A DNA stretch of 64,000 nt from Bauldia sp965232525. GTDB taxonomy: Bacteria > Pseudomonadota > Alphaproteobacteria > Rhizobiales > Kaistiaceae. Of the stretch, positions 26,249 through 34,959 are shown piece by piece. The stretch is taken from contig NZ_OZ246980.1 in NCBI RefSeq assembly GCF_965232525.1, positions 310,001 to 374,000 of the forward strand, written 5' to 3'. The position numbers and the translations under genes are program-made. Below the pieces are notes generated by a model. The model saw nothing but the letters and a program-made list of their open reading frames with translations. It was not told where the DNA came from and did no database searches. Position 1 is the first letter of the stretch. Each line of letters starts with the position of its first letter.

Positions 26249-27355
26249 CTAAACGTCGACCCAGCGCCGCTCTCGGGCGGAGGTCTCAGCGGCGGCGATC
26301 ACCTGATTGACTTCGAGGCCGACCCGGAAGGTCGGCCACACCGGCGCGCCGGTCTCGATCGCGGTCAGGAAGTCGCGCATCTCGATGATGATCTGATCAT
26401 TGTAGCCGGTGCCATGCCCCGGTCCGAGGCAGAAATTGACGTAATCGGGATGGTCGGGGCCGATGAGGATCTTGGTGAAACCCTGGCGGCCGGTGCGGGC
26501 GCTCGCGTCGTAGTACCGCAGCGCGTTCTGGTCCTCCTGGTCGAAGCGGATGGCGCCCTTCGAGCCGGTGATCTCGTAAGCGAAGCCCATCTTGCGGCCG
26601 GTGGACACCCGGCTGATGCTGATGCAGCCCATCACGCCGGAGGCGAAGCGGCAGAGGATGTTGGCCTGGTCGTCGTTCTCGACGGTCTCCGGCCCGTCCG
26701 GCCCCGGCCGGGTCGCGTAGGCGGTCTCGATATCGGCGACCAGCGAGGCGATCGGCCCCATCAGCCGGTGCACCGCGTTGATGATATGTGGCGACAGGTC
26801 GCCCATATTGCCGCCGGAGCGCTTCTGGGTGCGCCACGACCCCATCTCGTCCGGATCGGAGAAGAAGTCCTCGGTGTGCTCGGCCCGCATGTTGATGATG
26901 CGGCCGAGTTCGCCGGCCTCGATCATCTCCAGAGCAAGCTGGGACGCCGGCGTGCGGATATAGTTGAAGCCGACCATGTTGGGGAGGCCCGATTCCTCCG
27001 CGGCCGCGACCATCGCCAGCGAATCGTCAACGGTCTCGCCGAGCGGTTTCTCGCAGAACACCGGCTTGCCGGCGGCGAAGGCGGCCAGCGCGATCTCCCG
27101 GTGGGTCCATTGCGGCGAGGCGATGGAGACCGCCTCGACCTTCGGGTCGTTGACGAGTTCGCGCCAGTCCGCGGTGGACCGACGGTAACCATATTCCGCC
27201 GCCTTGGCCTTCGCGCCTTCCTCCGTGGTCGCGCAGATCATCTCGCACACCGGCCTGAGGTTGGTGCCAAACACGGTTCCGACCGATTTGAGGGCCACGG
27301 AATGGGCCTTGCCCATGTAGCCAGTGCCGACGACCCCAAAACCGATGTCTCGCAT
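26249..27355 (-). CDS. Gfo/Idh/MocA oxidoreductase, probable inositol dehydrogenase
   Basis: 368 aa. Rossmann motif GVVGTGYMGKAHS at residues 6-18, EKP motif FCEKPLG near 110, and the C-terminal domain with KRSGGNMGDLSPHIINAV containing Asp and His of the active site. The start ATG has GGTGGAG upstream; a longer in-frame extension reads through the promoter and is rejected. Operator site 5 is only 13 nt from the ATG. Together with iolE it makes an oxidation-dehydration pair. It is different in sequence from the other two Gfo/Idh proteins in the window, so the locus may handle more than one inositol isomer. Confidence 0.9.
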   Translation of the reverse strand: MRDIGFGVVGTGYMGKAHSVALKSVGTVFGTNLRPVCEMICATTEEGAKAKAAEYGYRRSTADWRELVNDPKVEAVSIASPQWTHREIALAAFAAGKPVFCEKPLGETVDDSLAMVAAAEESGLPNMVGFNYIRTPASQLALEMIEAGELGRIINMRAEHTEDFFSDPDEMGSWRTQKRSGGNMGDLSPHIINAVHRLMGPIASLVADIETAYATRPGPDGPETVENDDQANILCRFASGVMGCISISRVSTGRKMGFAYEITGSKGAIRFDQEDQNALRYYDASARTGRQGFTKILIGPDHPDYVNFCLGPGHGTGYNDQIIIEMRDFLTAIETGAPVWPTFRVGLEVNQVIAAAETSARERRWVDV

Positions 27356-27367
27356 GGCTCCACCCGC

Positions 27368-27383
27368 TTGCAAGCGCTTGCAA
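27368..27383. promoter_or_regulatory. LacI operator TTGCAAGCGCTTGCAA (site 5)
   Basis: The best copy: a perfect 16-bp palindrome including the 14-bp core. It lies between the divergent Gfo/Idh-iolE operon and the iolD-iolC-iolB-aldolase operon, 12 nt before the former start and 115 nt before the latter, so it can control both. Confidence 0.85.
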
Positions 27384-27498
27384 TTCGCGAACCACCGCGT
27401 AACATAGGTTTCAGGGAAGCGAAAGCGCCTTCCGGCTGATAAATGAGCAAAAATCGACGCCGGCGAGGCGTTCCCGGCTGTGTTCGACGGTGAAAGCG

Positions 27499-29358
27499 AT
27501 GACGACAATCCGACTGACGACGGCTCAGGCCATCGTCCGATTTCTGGCCAACCAGTACATCGAAATCGATGGCGACCGCGTCCGCTATTGCGGCGGCGGT
27601 TTCGCGATTTTCGGACACGGCAACGTGCCCTGCCTGGGCGAAGCACTCTATCAGTATCGCGAGGAGCTTCCCCTGTGGCGCGGCCAGAACGAGCAATCGA
27701 TGGCGATGGCGGCCGCCGCCTATGCCAAGGCCAAGCTCCGCCGCCGTTTCATGTTCGCAACGTCTTCAGCGGGTCCCGGCACCGTCAACATGGTGACGTC
27801 GGCGGCACTCGCCAATGCCAACCGGCTGCCGGTGCTGATGCTCTGCGGCGACATCTTCCTGACCCGGCTACCCGATCCGGTCCTGCAGCAGGTCGAGAAT
27901 TTCGGGGACCCGACCATTTCGGTGAACGACGCGTTCCGTTCGGTCACCCGCTTCTGGGATCGGATCACCCATCCGGCGCAGATCATCCAGTCGCTGCCGG
28001 CTGCCCTCAACACCATGCTTGACCCGGCCGATTGCGGCCCGACGTTCCTTGGCCTGCCGCAGGATGTCCAGGGCTGGGCGTTCGACTATCCGGAAGAATT
28101 CTTCGCGCCGCGAACCCACCGCATTCGCCGGCAGGAGGCCGATCCCGCCGATATCGCCGACGCCGTCGCGTTGTTGCGAGAGGCCGAGCGACCAGTGATC
28201 ATTGCCGGCGGTGGTGTCCAATACAGCGAGGCGACCGAGGACCTCAACACATTCGCCAAGACGCACAACATCCCGGTCGTCGAAACCATCGCCGGCCGCG
28301 CCAACCTCACCTTCGACGATCCGCTCAACATCGGCCCGATCGGCTCGACCGGTTCCAACTCCGCCAACGCCATCGCCGGACGCGCGGACGTCGTGCTGGC
28401 GGTCGGAACACGACTCCAGGACTTCACCACCGGCTCTTGGACAGTATTCGACAAGGACGCACGAATCGTCTCCATCAACGTCGGGCGGCACGACGCGTCC
28501 AAGCACATGTCGGTCCCGGTGGTCGGCGACGCCAAGTGCGTCCTCGGCCAGCTCGACAAAACCCTCGGCGACTACGCAGCGCCCGACGGCTGGATGGCGG
28601 AAGCGCAACAGGAGCGCCAAGCCTGGGACGCCTATGTCGACGGCAACATCCGCGCCGGCAACCGGCCGGCCTCTTACGCGCAGGTGGTCGGCGCGGTCAA
28701 CCGGCTGATGGAGCCGCGCGATCGGGTGGTTGCCGCCGCCGGCGGGCTGCCGGCCGAGGTCACCGCTAACTGGCGTACCAAGTCGATCGGCAGCGTCGAT
28801 GTGGAGTTCGGCTTTTCCTGCATGGGCTACGAAATCGCCGGCGGGTGGGGCGCCCGCATCGCCCAGATGGAAACCGAACCGGAGCAGGACACCGTCGTTC
28901 TGGTCGGCGACGGTTCCTATCTTCTTCTGAACTCGGATATCTACTCGTCGGTCCTCACCGGCAAGAAGCTGATTGTCGTGGTGTGCGACAATGGCGGGTT
29001 CGCGGTCATCAACAAGCTCCAGAACAATACCGGCAACGCGTCGTTCAACAACCTGATCGCCGACTGCAATATCGAGGGCGAGCCCTTCGCGGTCGACTTC
29101 GCCGCCCACGCCCGGTCGATGGGCGCCCTGGCCGAATCGGTCGACAACATCGCCGAGCTGGAAGAAGCGTTCGTCCGCGCCAAGGCCGCGGACCGGACGA
29201 CGGTGATCGCGCTCAAGGTCGATGCGTTCGAGGGCTGGACCGACGAAGGCCACGCCTGGTGGGAGGTGGGCCTGCCGGAGGTGAGCGAGCGCGAAAGCGT
29301 TGATGCCGCGCGCGACGACTGGAACGCCGGGCGCGCTCGCCAGCGGATCGGCGTCTGA
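27499..29358 (+). CDS. iolD: 3D-(3,5/4)-trihydroxycyclohexane-1,2-dione acylhydrolase (IolD)
   Basis: 619-aa thiamine-diphosphate enzyme that opens the cyclitol ring to 5-deoxy-glucuronate. Domains in order: TPP pyrimidine-binding (about 1-200, with the catalytic Glu in WRGQNEQSMAM), central Rossmann-like (about 215-350), TPP pyrophosphate-binding (about 410-590) with GDGSYLLLNSDIYSS and the trailing N in VCDNGGFAV. ATG at 27499 is used; a GTG three codons earlier is possible. First gene of the iolDCB-aldolase operon; 1 nt separates it from iolC. Confidence 0.95.
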   Translation: MTTIRLTTAQAIVRFLANQYIEIDGDRVRYCGGGFAIFGHGNVPCLGEALYQYREELPLWRGQNEQSMAMAAAAYAKAKLRRRFMFATSSAGPGTVNMVTSAALANANRLPVLMLCGDIFLTRLPDPVLQQVENFGDPTISVNDAFRSVTRFWDRITHPAQIIQSLPAALNTMLDPADCGPTFLGLPQDVQGWAFDYPEEFFAPRTHRIRRQEADPADIADAVALLREAERPVIIAGGGVQYSEATEDLNTFAKTHNIPVVETIAGRANLTFDDPLNIGPIGSTGSNSANAIAGRADVVLAVGTRLQDFTTGSWTVFDKDARIVSINVGRHDASKHMSVPVVGDAKCVLGQLDKTLGDYAAPDGWMAEAQQERQAWDAYVDGNIRAGNRPASYAQVVGAVNRLMEPRDRVVAAAGGLPAEVTANWRTKSIGSVDVEFGFSCMGYEIAGGWGARIAQMETEPEQDTVVLVGDGSYLLLNSDIYSSVLTGKKLIVVVCDNGGFAVINKLQNNTGNASFNNLIADCNIEGEPFAVDFAAHARSMGALAESVDNIAELEEAFVRAKAADRTTVIALKVDAFEGWTDEGHAWWEVGLPEVSERESVDAARDDWNAGRARQRIGV

Positions 29359-29359
29359 C

Positions 29360-30358
29360 GTGATTTCCTCTGCCCTTCAGGATCGGCTGCGGCGCAATCG
29401 CTTCGTGGTTATCGGCCGTGCCGGGCTCGACCTTTATCCCGACCCCTTCGGTACCAAAATCGCCGAGGCGGATCGGTTCCGCTCCGATGTCGGCGGATCG
29501 GCAGGCAACATCGCCGTGTCCCTTGCCCGCCTTGGCGCGCAGGCAAGCCTGATTTCTCCGCTTGCCGACGATCCGGTCGGCCGTTTCACCCGCAACACCC
29601 TCGGCCGATACGGGGTCGACACGGCGCTGTGTCGGGCCATCGGCGGCGAGTACCGCAATACCCTGGCCCTTGCCGAGATCCGGTCCGAAGACTGCGAGGT
29701 GGTGATCTATCGCAACGGCGTCGCGGATTTCGAGCTTTCGATCGCGGACGTGGCCCAGATCGATCACCGTTCCGTCGGTGCCGTGATCGCCACCGGGACG
29801 GCGCTTGCCCGCGAGCCTTCGCGCGAGGCGACTTTGGAAGCCATGAGACAGGCGAGAATTGCGGGAACGCCGACGATCCTCGATATGGACTATCGCGCCT
29901 ACTCGTGGGGCTCAGGCGACGAAGCCGGACGGGTCTACCGGGAAGCCGCCGATCTCAGCGAGATGCTGATCGGCAACGACGACGAGTTCGGCGTTGCGGC
30001 GGGCGGACGCGATCGCGGCGAGTCCTACGCGCGCGATCTCGCCGCCCAAGCCGGCGCGCTCGCCGTCTACAAGATGGGCGAACGCGGGGCGCGAACCCAT
30101 ATTGGAAATGAAGTCATCGAGACCGGGATTTTTCCGGTCGAGACAAGAAAGCCGTTCGGCGCCGGCGATGCTTTTCTGGGTACGCTGCTTGCTTCGCTGG
30201 CCGGCGGCAAGGCGCTCGATGAGGCGCTGGAACGCGGGGCGGCAGCTGCGGCACTTGTCGTATCCCGTGACGGCTGTGCGTCGTCGATGCCGGACAACGC
30301 TGAACTCGCGGCCTTCATGGCCAGCCGGACTCTCATTCCCGCCAAAGAAGGGGCGTAG
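29360..30358 (+). CDS. iolC: 5-dehydro-2-deoxygluconokinase (IolC)
   Basis: 332-aa PfkB/ribokinase-family kinase that phosphorylates 2-deoxy-5-keto-gluconate. Visible motifs are the PfkB signature 1 region GGSAGNIAVSLARLGAQ and the C-terminal ATP/active-site loop KPFGAGDAFLGTLLA with the catalytic Asp. It begins with GTG one nucleotide after the iolD stop, so translation is coupled. Many proteobacterial IolC proteins carry an extra C-terminal DUF2090 domain (about 640 aa in total); this one is kinase only, and the aldolase function is supplied by the separate gene at 31207. Confidence 0.92.
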   Translation: MISSALQDRLRRNRFVVIGRAGLDLYPDPFGTKIAEADRFRSDVGGSAGNIAVSLARLGAQASLISPLADDPVGRFTRNTLGRYGVDTALCRAIGGEYRNTLALAEIRSEDCEVVIYRNGVADFELSIADVAQIDHRSVGAVIATGTALAREPSREATLEAMRQARIAGTPTILDMDYRAYSWGSGDEAGRVYREAADLSEMLIGNDDEFGVAAGGRDRGESYARDLAAQAGALAVYKMGERGARTHIGNEVIETGIFPVETRKPFGAGDAFLGTLLASLAGGKALDEALERGAAAAALVVSRDGCASSMPDNAELAAFMASRTLIPAKEGA

Positions 30359-30360
30359 AC

Positions 30361-31203
30361 ATGCACATCCTGCCTTTCGACAATCGCAATCAGCCGATCG
30401 TCGATGTCAATGATCCGAGGGTTCCGCTCGTCTACTTCAACATCGTCAAGCTCTCTCAAGGCGAGGACTTCGCCTATCAACTGCCCGGTTACGAGAGCTG
30501 CGTGGTTCCCGCCACCGGCATGATCGACGTCACCGTCGAGGGTCAGACCTTCACAGCGATCGGGGGACGCGGTGTCGACGTTTGGGACGGCGAACCGGAA
30601 AGCGTCTATGTCCCGAAGGGTGCCGAGGCGACATTCCGCTGTACCAGCGACACCGCCGAAGTGTTTATCGCCGGCGCCAAATGCGAAGAAGTGCTCGAGC
30701 CATTCGACGTCCGCGCCAAGGACATCGACCTCGTCCAGTACGGCTCGGACGACACCAAGACCCATCGAAAGATCAAGCACATCATCGGCCAGAAACAGGC
30801 CGACCAGGTCAGCCGCCTGCTGGTTTCCGAACTCTTCACCGTGGGCGCCGGCGGCTGGTCCGGCTTCCCCTCACACAAGCACGACACCAACCGGTTGCCG
30901 GACGAAACCCGTCACGACGAGGTCTACAATTTCCGTTTCAAGCCGAAGCACGGCATGGGGATGCAGCTCCTGCAACTTGAGGACGGCAAGCCGGGCGAGG
31001 CGTTCCACATCGTCGATGGCTCAACGTTTCTCATCGAGAAGGGCTATCACCCCTGTGTCGCCCTGCCCGGCTACGAGATGTACTACTTCACCATCCTCGG
31101 CGGCCTGAGCCAGCGGCCGCTGATCCAATACTTCCAGCCGACCCACGCCTATCAGGTGGAGACCATTCCCGGCATCAAAGACATGATCGCCAAGTTCAAA
31201 TAG
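30361..31203 (+). CDS. iolB: 5-deoxy-glucuronate isomerase (IolB)
   Basis: 280-aa bicupin enzyme converting 5-deoxy-glucuronate to 2-deoxy-5-keto-gluconate. The metal site is visible as FPSHKHDT with ETRHDEVYNF about 15 residues later, then HPCVALPGYEMYYF; these are diagnostic of IolB. It starts 2 nt after iolC and ends 3 nt before the aldolase, so it sits firmly in the operon. Length matches the family (about 270). Confidence 0.95.
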   Translation: MHILPFDNRNQPIVDVNDPRVPLVYFNIVKLSQGEDFAYQLPGYESCVVPATGMIDVTVEGQTFTAIGGRGVDVWDGEPESVYVPKGAEATFRCTSDTAEVFIAGAKCEEVLEPFDVRAKDIDLVQYGSDDTKTHRKIKHIIGQKQADQVSRLLVSELFTVGAGGWSGFPSHKHDTNRLPDETRHDEVYNFRFKPKHGMGMQLLQLEDGKPGEAFHIVDGSTFLIEKGYHPCVALPGYEMYYFTILGGLSQRPLIQYFQPTHAYQVETIPGIKDMIAKFK

Positions 31204-31206
31204 GCG

Positions 31207-32079
31207 ATGCCGGCGGCGACCCTCAGCGACGTTCTACAGCCGGCACTGCGCGACGGCTACGCCGTTGCCGGGCTGGTGGTCCTCGGCTGGGAGGACGTGG
31301 TTGCGTTCGTTCGCGCCGCCGAGGCACTCGACGCGCCGGTGATCCTGCAAGCCGGTCCGGGCTGCCGGAAACACACGCCGATCGCGGTTCTCGGGACGAT
31401 GTTCCGAACGCTGGCGGACCAGGCCTCGGTGCCGGTGGTCTGCCATGTCGATCATGGCTTCACCTTGGATGAATGCGTGGCGGGGATCGAGTACGGCTTC
31501 ACATCCGTGATGTATGACGGATCGAAACGCCCGCTCGCCGAAAACATCGAGACAACGGCCCGCATTGTCGAAATCGCCCGCGCCGCCGGCGTATCGGTCG
31601 AAGGGGAAGTCGGCGTCGTCGGCTATTCCGGGGGAGGCCAATCATACGGCACCGAGGCTGACGAAGCCGCGCGCTTCGACGCCGAGACGGGGGTCGACGC
31701 GCTCGCCATCTCGGTCGGCAACGTGCACCTTGTCGAAGACTCATCCAGCGTCATCGACTGGGACCGGTTGCGAGCGATCGAGGCAGTCACCCGGTCACCG
31801 CTCGTCCTCCATGGCGGCAGCGGCCTGACTGCCGGGACGCGCGCCGAACTCGCGCGGACGAGCCGGGTCTGCAAGTTCAACATCGGCACCGAGTTGCGGA
31901 TGACCTTCGGCGCCGCGCTACGCGAGACGCTGGCGGACCACCCGGAACTGTTCGATCGGATCGCGATCCTCGACAGAACCATGGCGCCAATGGAGGCGAC
32001 GGCCCGTCAGGTGATCGCCAACCTGTTACCGGCCCACTGGCCGGTCGAGAATCCAGCCGGCGGCGCGCCCGGCGGCTGA
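31207..32079 (+). CDS. Class II aldolase, probable 6-phospho-5-dehydro-2-deoxygluconate aldolase (IolJ-like)
   Basis: 290-aa zinc-dependent aldolase of the fructose-bisphosphate aldolase class II family. Zn ligands and substrate motifs: CHVDHG near residue 79, SVEGEVGVVG near 135, VLHGGSGL near 200 and KFNIGTELR near 223. As the last gene of iolD-iolC-iolB, it most likely splits the IolC product into dihydroxyacetone phosphate and malonate semialdehyde. IolA (semialdehyde dehydrogenase) is not in the window. It is convergent with the OtnC-like gene, 18 nt away. Confidence 0.9.
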   Translation: MPAATLSDVLQPALRDGYAVAGLVVLGWEDVVAFVRAAEALDAPVILQAGPGCRKHTPIAVLGTMFRTLADQASVPVVCHVDHGFTLDECVAGIEYGFTSVMYDGSKRPLAENIETTARIVEIARAAGVSVEGEVGVVGYSGGGQSYGTEADEAARFDAETGVDALAISVGNVHLVEDSSSVIDWDRLRAIEAVTRSPLVLHGGSGLTAGTRAELARTSRVCKFNIGTELRMTFGAALRETLADHPELFDRIAILDRTMAPMEATARQVIANLLPAHWPVENPAGGAPGG

Positions 32080-32097
32080 CGACCATCCGCGATTTCC

Positions 32098-32736
32098 TCA
32101 GGTCGCGACCGGGAAGCGGGCGCGGACCTCGGCCACCTGCTCGGCGGTCAGCGGCGCCGTAGGGCTGCCGCGTAGAAGCAGAAACAGCTTCGCCGTCTCC
32201 TCCAGCTCCTCGGTCGCGTCGACCGCATCGTCCAGCGATTTGCCGGCGACCACCGGGCCATGGTTCGCGAGCAGCACCGCATGATGATCCGAGGCCATCT
32301 CCTTCACCGCCCGGGCGAGATCGACATCGCCCGGCGGATAGTAGGGGATCAGCGGTAGCCGACCGATCCGCATCACGTAGTAGGCGGTGAGCGGCGGCAG
32401 CACGTCGGCCGGATCGATATCCGCCAGGCAGCTCACCGCCACCGAGTAGGTTGAATGCAGATGGACGATCGCGCCTGCGTTCGGTCGGCTTTCGTAGAAG
32501 CCGGTATGGAGGAAGGCTTCCTTGGTCGGCTTGTCACCGCCGACATGACGGCCGGCACCGTCGAGCTTGGAGATGCGGGCCGGATCAAGGTCGCCGAGGG
32601 ACGAGCCGGTCGGCGTCATCAGCCAGCCGTCATCGACACGCGCGCTGATGTTACCGGTCGATCCGAAGGTGAGGCCGCGCTGGAACAGCGAGCGACCGAC
32701 GGCGGCGATCCGGTCCCTGAGTGCGGTTTCGTTCAT
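32098..32736 (-). CDS. otnC: Class II aldolase/adducin family, probable 3-oxo-tetronate 4-phosphate decarboxylase (OtnC)
   Basis: 212 aa. Metal and substrate motifs of the class II aldolase fold: FGSTGNISAR near residue 24, TPTGSSLGDLDP near 41, HLHSTYSVAVSCL near 92 with the zinc HxH, and LLANHGPVVAG near 155. In isolation it could be a fuculose-phosphate-type aldolase, but an OtnK-like kinase in the same operon makes the decarboxylase of four-carbon acid sugar catabolism the best call. It is the last gene of the minus-strand run that starts at 37423. Confidence 0.82.
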   Translation of the reverse strand: MNETALRDRIAAVGRSLFQRGLTFGSTGNISARVDDGWLMTPTGSSLGDLDPARISKLDGAGRHVGGDKPTKEAFLHTGFYESRPNAGAIVHLHSTYSVAVSCLADIDPADVLPPLTAYYVMRIGRLPLIPYYPPGDVDLARAVKEMASDHHAVLLANHGPVVAGKSLDDAVDATEELEETAKLFLLLRGSPTAPLTAEQVAEVRARFPVAT

Positions 32737-32764
32737 GGTTGTCCGGCGGCCTCGCAGCGGTTTC

Positions 32765-33436
32765 TCAAAGCTGGGGCAGCCGGTAATCCTCGAGGATCGC
32801 CATCAGCTCCCGGTTCGCCCGTTGCCGGTGACGACGGTAGGTAGCCCGGGCTTGCTCGCTGTCGCCGGCGAGGATGTTCTCCAGGATTTCGCGATGCTCC
32901 TGGGTCGAGCGGACCGGCGGCTGGCGGAGCCGCAAGGTGATCATCCGGGCGCGATGCACTTGGCCGAACAGGGTCTCGGCGAAGCCGGTCATTCGGCGAT
33001 TGCCGTGCAGCCGGAGGAGCTTACGGTGGAACCGATCGTCGGCTTCGGCCCAGGCGTCGAGGTCGTTGTGGGCCAGCGCGTGTTCCATATCCGCGGTGGC
33101 GGCTTCCAGTTCGCCGATCGCATCGCGGTCGAGATTGCGCTGGGCTAATTGCGCCGCTGCCTCCGGCTCAAGCGCGGTGAGAATCTCGTAGATGTCGCGC
33201 ATGTCGTCGGCATAGACCGGCAGGACGCGAGCGCCGCGCCGGGGGATGAGCTCGACCAGCCCATCCGCCTCGAGCCGGATCAACGCCTCGCGCACCGGCG
33301 TCCGGCTCATGCCAAGGCGAACCGCGATCTCCGGCTCCGGCGCCTGGAAGCCAGGCGGCATCCGGTTCATCAGGATCTCCGCCTTGAGCCGCTCATAGGC
33401 GTTGTCGACCCGGGTCGTCTTCGCAGTGTCAGCCAT
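32765..33436 (-). CDS. GntR-family regulator, FadR (FCD) subfamily, of the tetronate operon
   Basis: 223 aa. Winged HTH at about residues 8-75 (EPEIAVRLGMSRTPVREALIRLEADGLVELIPRRG) and FCD domain at about 90-215 with helical metal-site residues (DDRFHRKLLRLHGN, EHREILENIL). It lies 28 nt upstream of otnC and downstream of the ABM gene. Probably controls the surrounding acid-sugar operon and senses one of its carboxylate intermediates. Confidence 0.9.
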   Translation of the reverse strand: MADTAKTTRVDNAYERLKAEILMNRMPPGFQAPEPEIAVRLGMSRTPVREALIRLEADGLVELIPRRGARVLPVYADDMRDIYEILTALEPEAAAQLAQRNLDRDAIGELEAATADMEHALAHNDLDAWAEADDRFHRKLLRLHGNRRMTGFAETLFGQVHRARMITLRLRQPPVRSTQEHREILENILAGDSEQARATYRRHRQRANRELMAILEDYRLPQL

Positions 33437-33508
33437 CGGCCCAGCCTTTCCCTCATGCTGCCCCGACTATACAGCCTGGCCCTGCCCGCCACACCCCGGA
33501 CCTCTGCC

Positions 33509-33799
33509 TCACGTCTCGACGACGGTGAAAGTGCGGATGTCCTTGGATACGACCATCGCCGCGATCGCGGCATTGAAGCTCCTGAAGTGCTCCGTCTCGA
33601 GGTGCGTGGCGAATGCGGCAGCGTCGACATAGAGCTCGTAGAGGAACACCTCGGTCGGCCGCGCCGGGTCGGTGCAGATGTCGAAGCGTAGACACTCCGG
33701 TTCGCGGTCCAGCGAGTTACGCGCCTGCGCCTGCATCAGCGGCCGGAAGGCATGTACCTGTGCCGGGTCGATCTCGAAGGAAACACATACGGCGAACAT
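33509..33799 (-). CDS. ABM-domain protein (putative quinol monooxygenase, YgiN/LsrG-like)
   Basis: 96 aa, a single ferredoxin-like alpha+beta ABM domain. Typical pattern: conserved EPECLRFDIC in the middle, then FLYELYVDAAAFATHLETEHF, as in small dimeric oxygenases and LsrG-like isomerases. The start has a strong TTAGGGGGCAG site. It sits between the GntR and a Gfo/Idh gene within the acid-sugar operon (9 nt from the latter). Its role there is unknown. Confidence 0.87.
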   Translation of the reverse strand: MFAVCVSFEIDPAQVHAFRPLMQAQARNSLDREPECLRFDICTDPARPTEVFLYELYVDAAAFATHLETEHFRSFNAAIAAMVVSKDIRTFTVVET

Positions 33800-33808
33800 C
33801 GCTGCCCC

Positions 33809-34870
33809 CTAACTGGCCGTGGGAGGCGGGAGGTCCTGGTCGAGCCGGAGCTTCTTGCCGAGCTCGGCCGACCGATAGACCGCCTCCTCAATGGCGACCA
33901 CCTCGAGATAGCTCTCGGCGGTATTCTCGATCGGCGCGCCGCGCACCAGACCATTGACGACATGGTCGATCAGATAGCCGACGCAGCCGCCGCCATAGGT
34001 CGCCTCGTCCACCGACCAGGCGAGCGGCACCGCGTGCTCGTCGTTGTCGCCGAAGCGGCGAAGCCAGAGCCGGCCGAACCCGTCGAGGCGGAGCGCACCG
34101 CCCTCGCCCTCCACCAGCATATCGCCCATCGTCCGGCGCTTGTCCTCGGCGATGTGGTCGGCGTGGCGGTTACCGTCGAAGATCGACGTGGCGCCGCTGT
34201 CATGGTCGAAGATCATCAGGCCCGCGTCCTCGCCCTTGATCGCCGGATTGAGCTGCCGAAGGTCGGCGTACACCGCGATCACCGGCCCGAACAGCCAGCG
34301 ATAAAGATCGACGAAATGCACCCCGGTTTCGCGGATGAGAAAGCGCGGCATCGCCTGAAAGGACGGCTGGCGGCTGAGATAGGCGTCGGGGCCGCGCCCG
34401 TCGCCGGGCCGTAGCGCGAACCGCGCGCCGTAGATCGTGCCGAGGACCCCGTCGTCGAGTTCGCGCTTCAACTGACGGTGCCAGGGTTGGAAGCGGAAGT
34501 TTTCGTGGATGATGACCCGCGTCCCCGCCGCGGCCGCGTCCGAGGTGACGGCGCGGGCTTCGACCAGCGACGTGCAGAACGGCTTCTGGCAAATGACGGT
34601 TCGCCCGGAACGGAGGGCCGCGCGGATCAGATCGGCATGGGTGACCGGTGGCGCGACGATGTCGATGACGTCAGGGTCTTCCGCCGCCAGCAGCGCGGCG
34701 AAGTCCTCGTAGCCCACGGCGGCGCGTCCCTCCGTCGCGGCGGCGAGACGCGTCGGATCGGGGTCGCAGACCGCGACCAGCGTTGCTTCCGGGTTCCGGT
34801 CCCAGGCGTCGAGATGAAACCGGCCGAAATACCCCGCCCCAACGACAGCGACCCGCAGCCCCTCGGTCAT
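33809..34870 (-). CDS. Gfo/Idh/MocA-family oxidoreductase with QKP in place of EKP
   Basis: 353 aa. N-terminal Rossmann fold (VAVVGAGYFGRFH, residues 7-19) and C-terminal substrate domain with RETGVHFVDLYRWLFG containing the usual catalytic His/Asp positions. The normally conserved Glu-Lys-Pro is Gln-Lys-Pro here (VICQKPFC); the Lys is kept, so activity is likely. Part of the acid-sugar operon; it could oxidise an aldonate or lactone precursor of the OtnK pathway. Confidence 0.88.
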   Translation of the reverse strand: MTEGLRVAVVGAGYFGRFHLDAWDRNPEATLVAVCDPDPTRLAAATEGRAAVGYEDFAALLAAEDPDVIDIVAPPVTHADLIRAALRSGRTVICQKPFCTSLVEARAVTSDAAAAGTRVIIHENFRFQPWHRQLKRELDDGVLGTIYGARFALRPGDGRGPDAYLSRQPSFQAMPRFLIRETGVHFVDLYRWLFGPVIAVYADLRQLNPAIKGEDAGLMIFDHDSGATSIFDGNRHADHIAEDKRRTMGDMLVEGEGGALRLDGFGRLWLRRFGDNDEHAVPLAWSVDEATYGGGCVGYLIDHVVNGLVRGAPIENTAESYLEVVAIEEAVYRSAELGKKLRLDQDLPPPTAS

Positions 34871-34959
34871 CTCTTCGTCCTTCCCGTCACCACCGACATC
34901 GCCACCTCACCAATCGCGATGTCTCTCGTTGTCCTGGCAGACGCCGACCCGATCGCGCA

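Noticed and set aside
16294..27383. Repeated TGCAAGCGCTTGCA considered as a mobile-element or uptake-type repeat
   Set aside because: All copies sit at promoters of functionally linked genes and have LacI operator symmetry, so operators explain them better.
32098..32736. L-fuculose-phosphate aldolase as the call for the class II aldolase gene
   Set aside because: No fucose kinase or isomerase is nearby, while an OtnK kinase is in the same operon.
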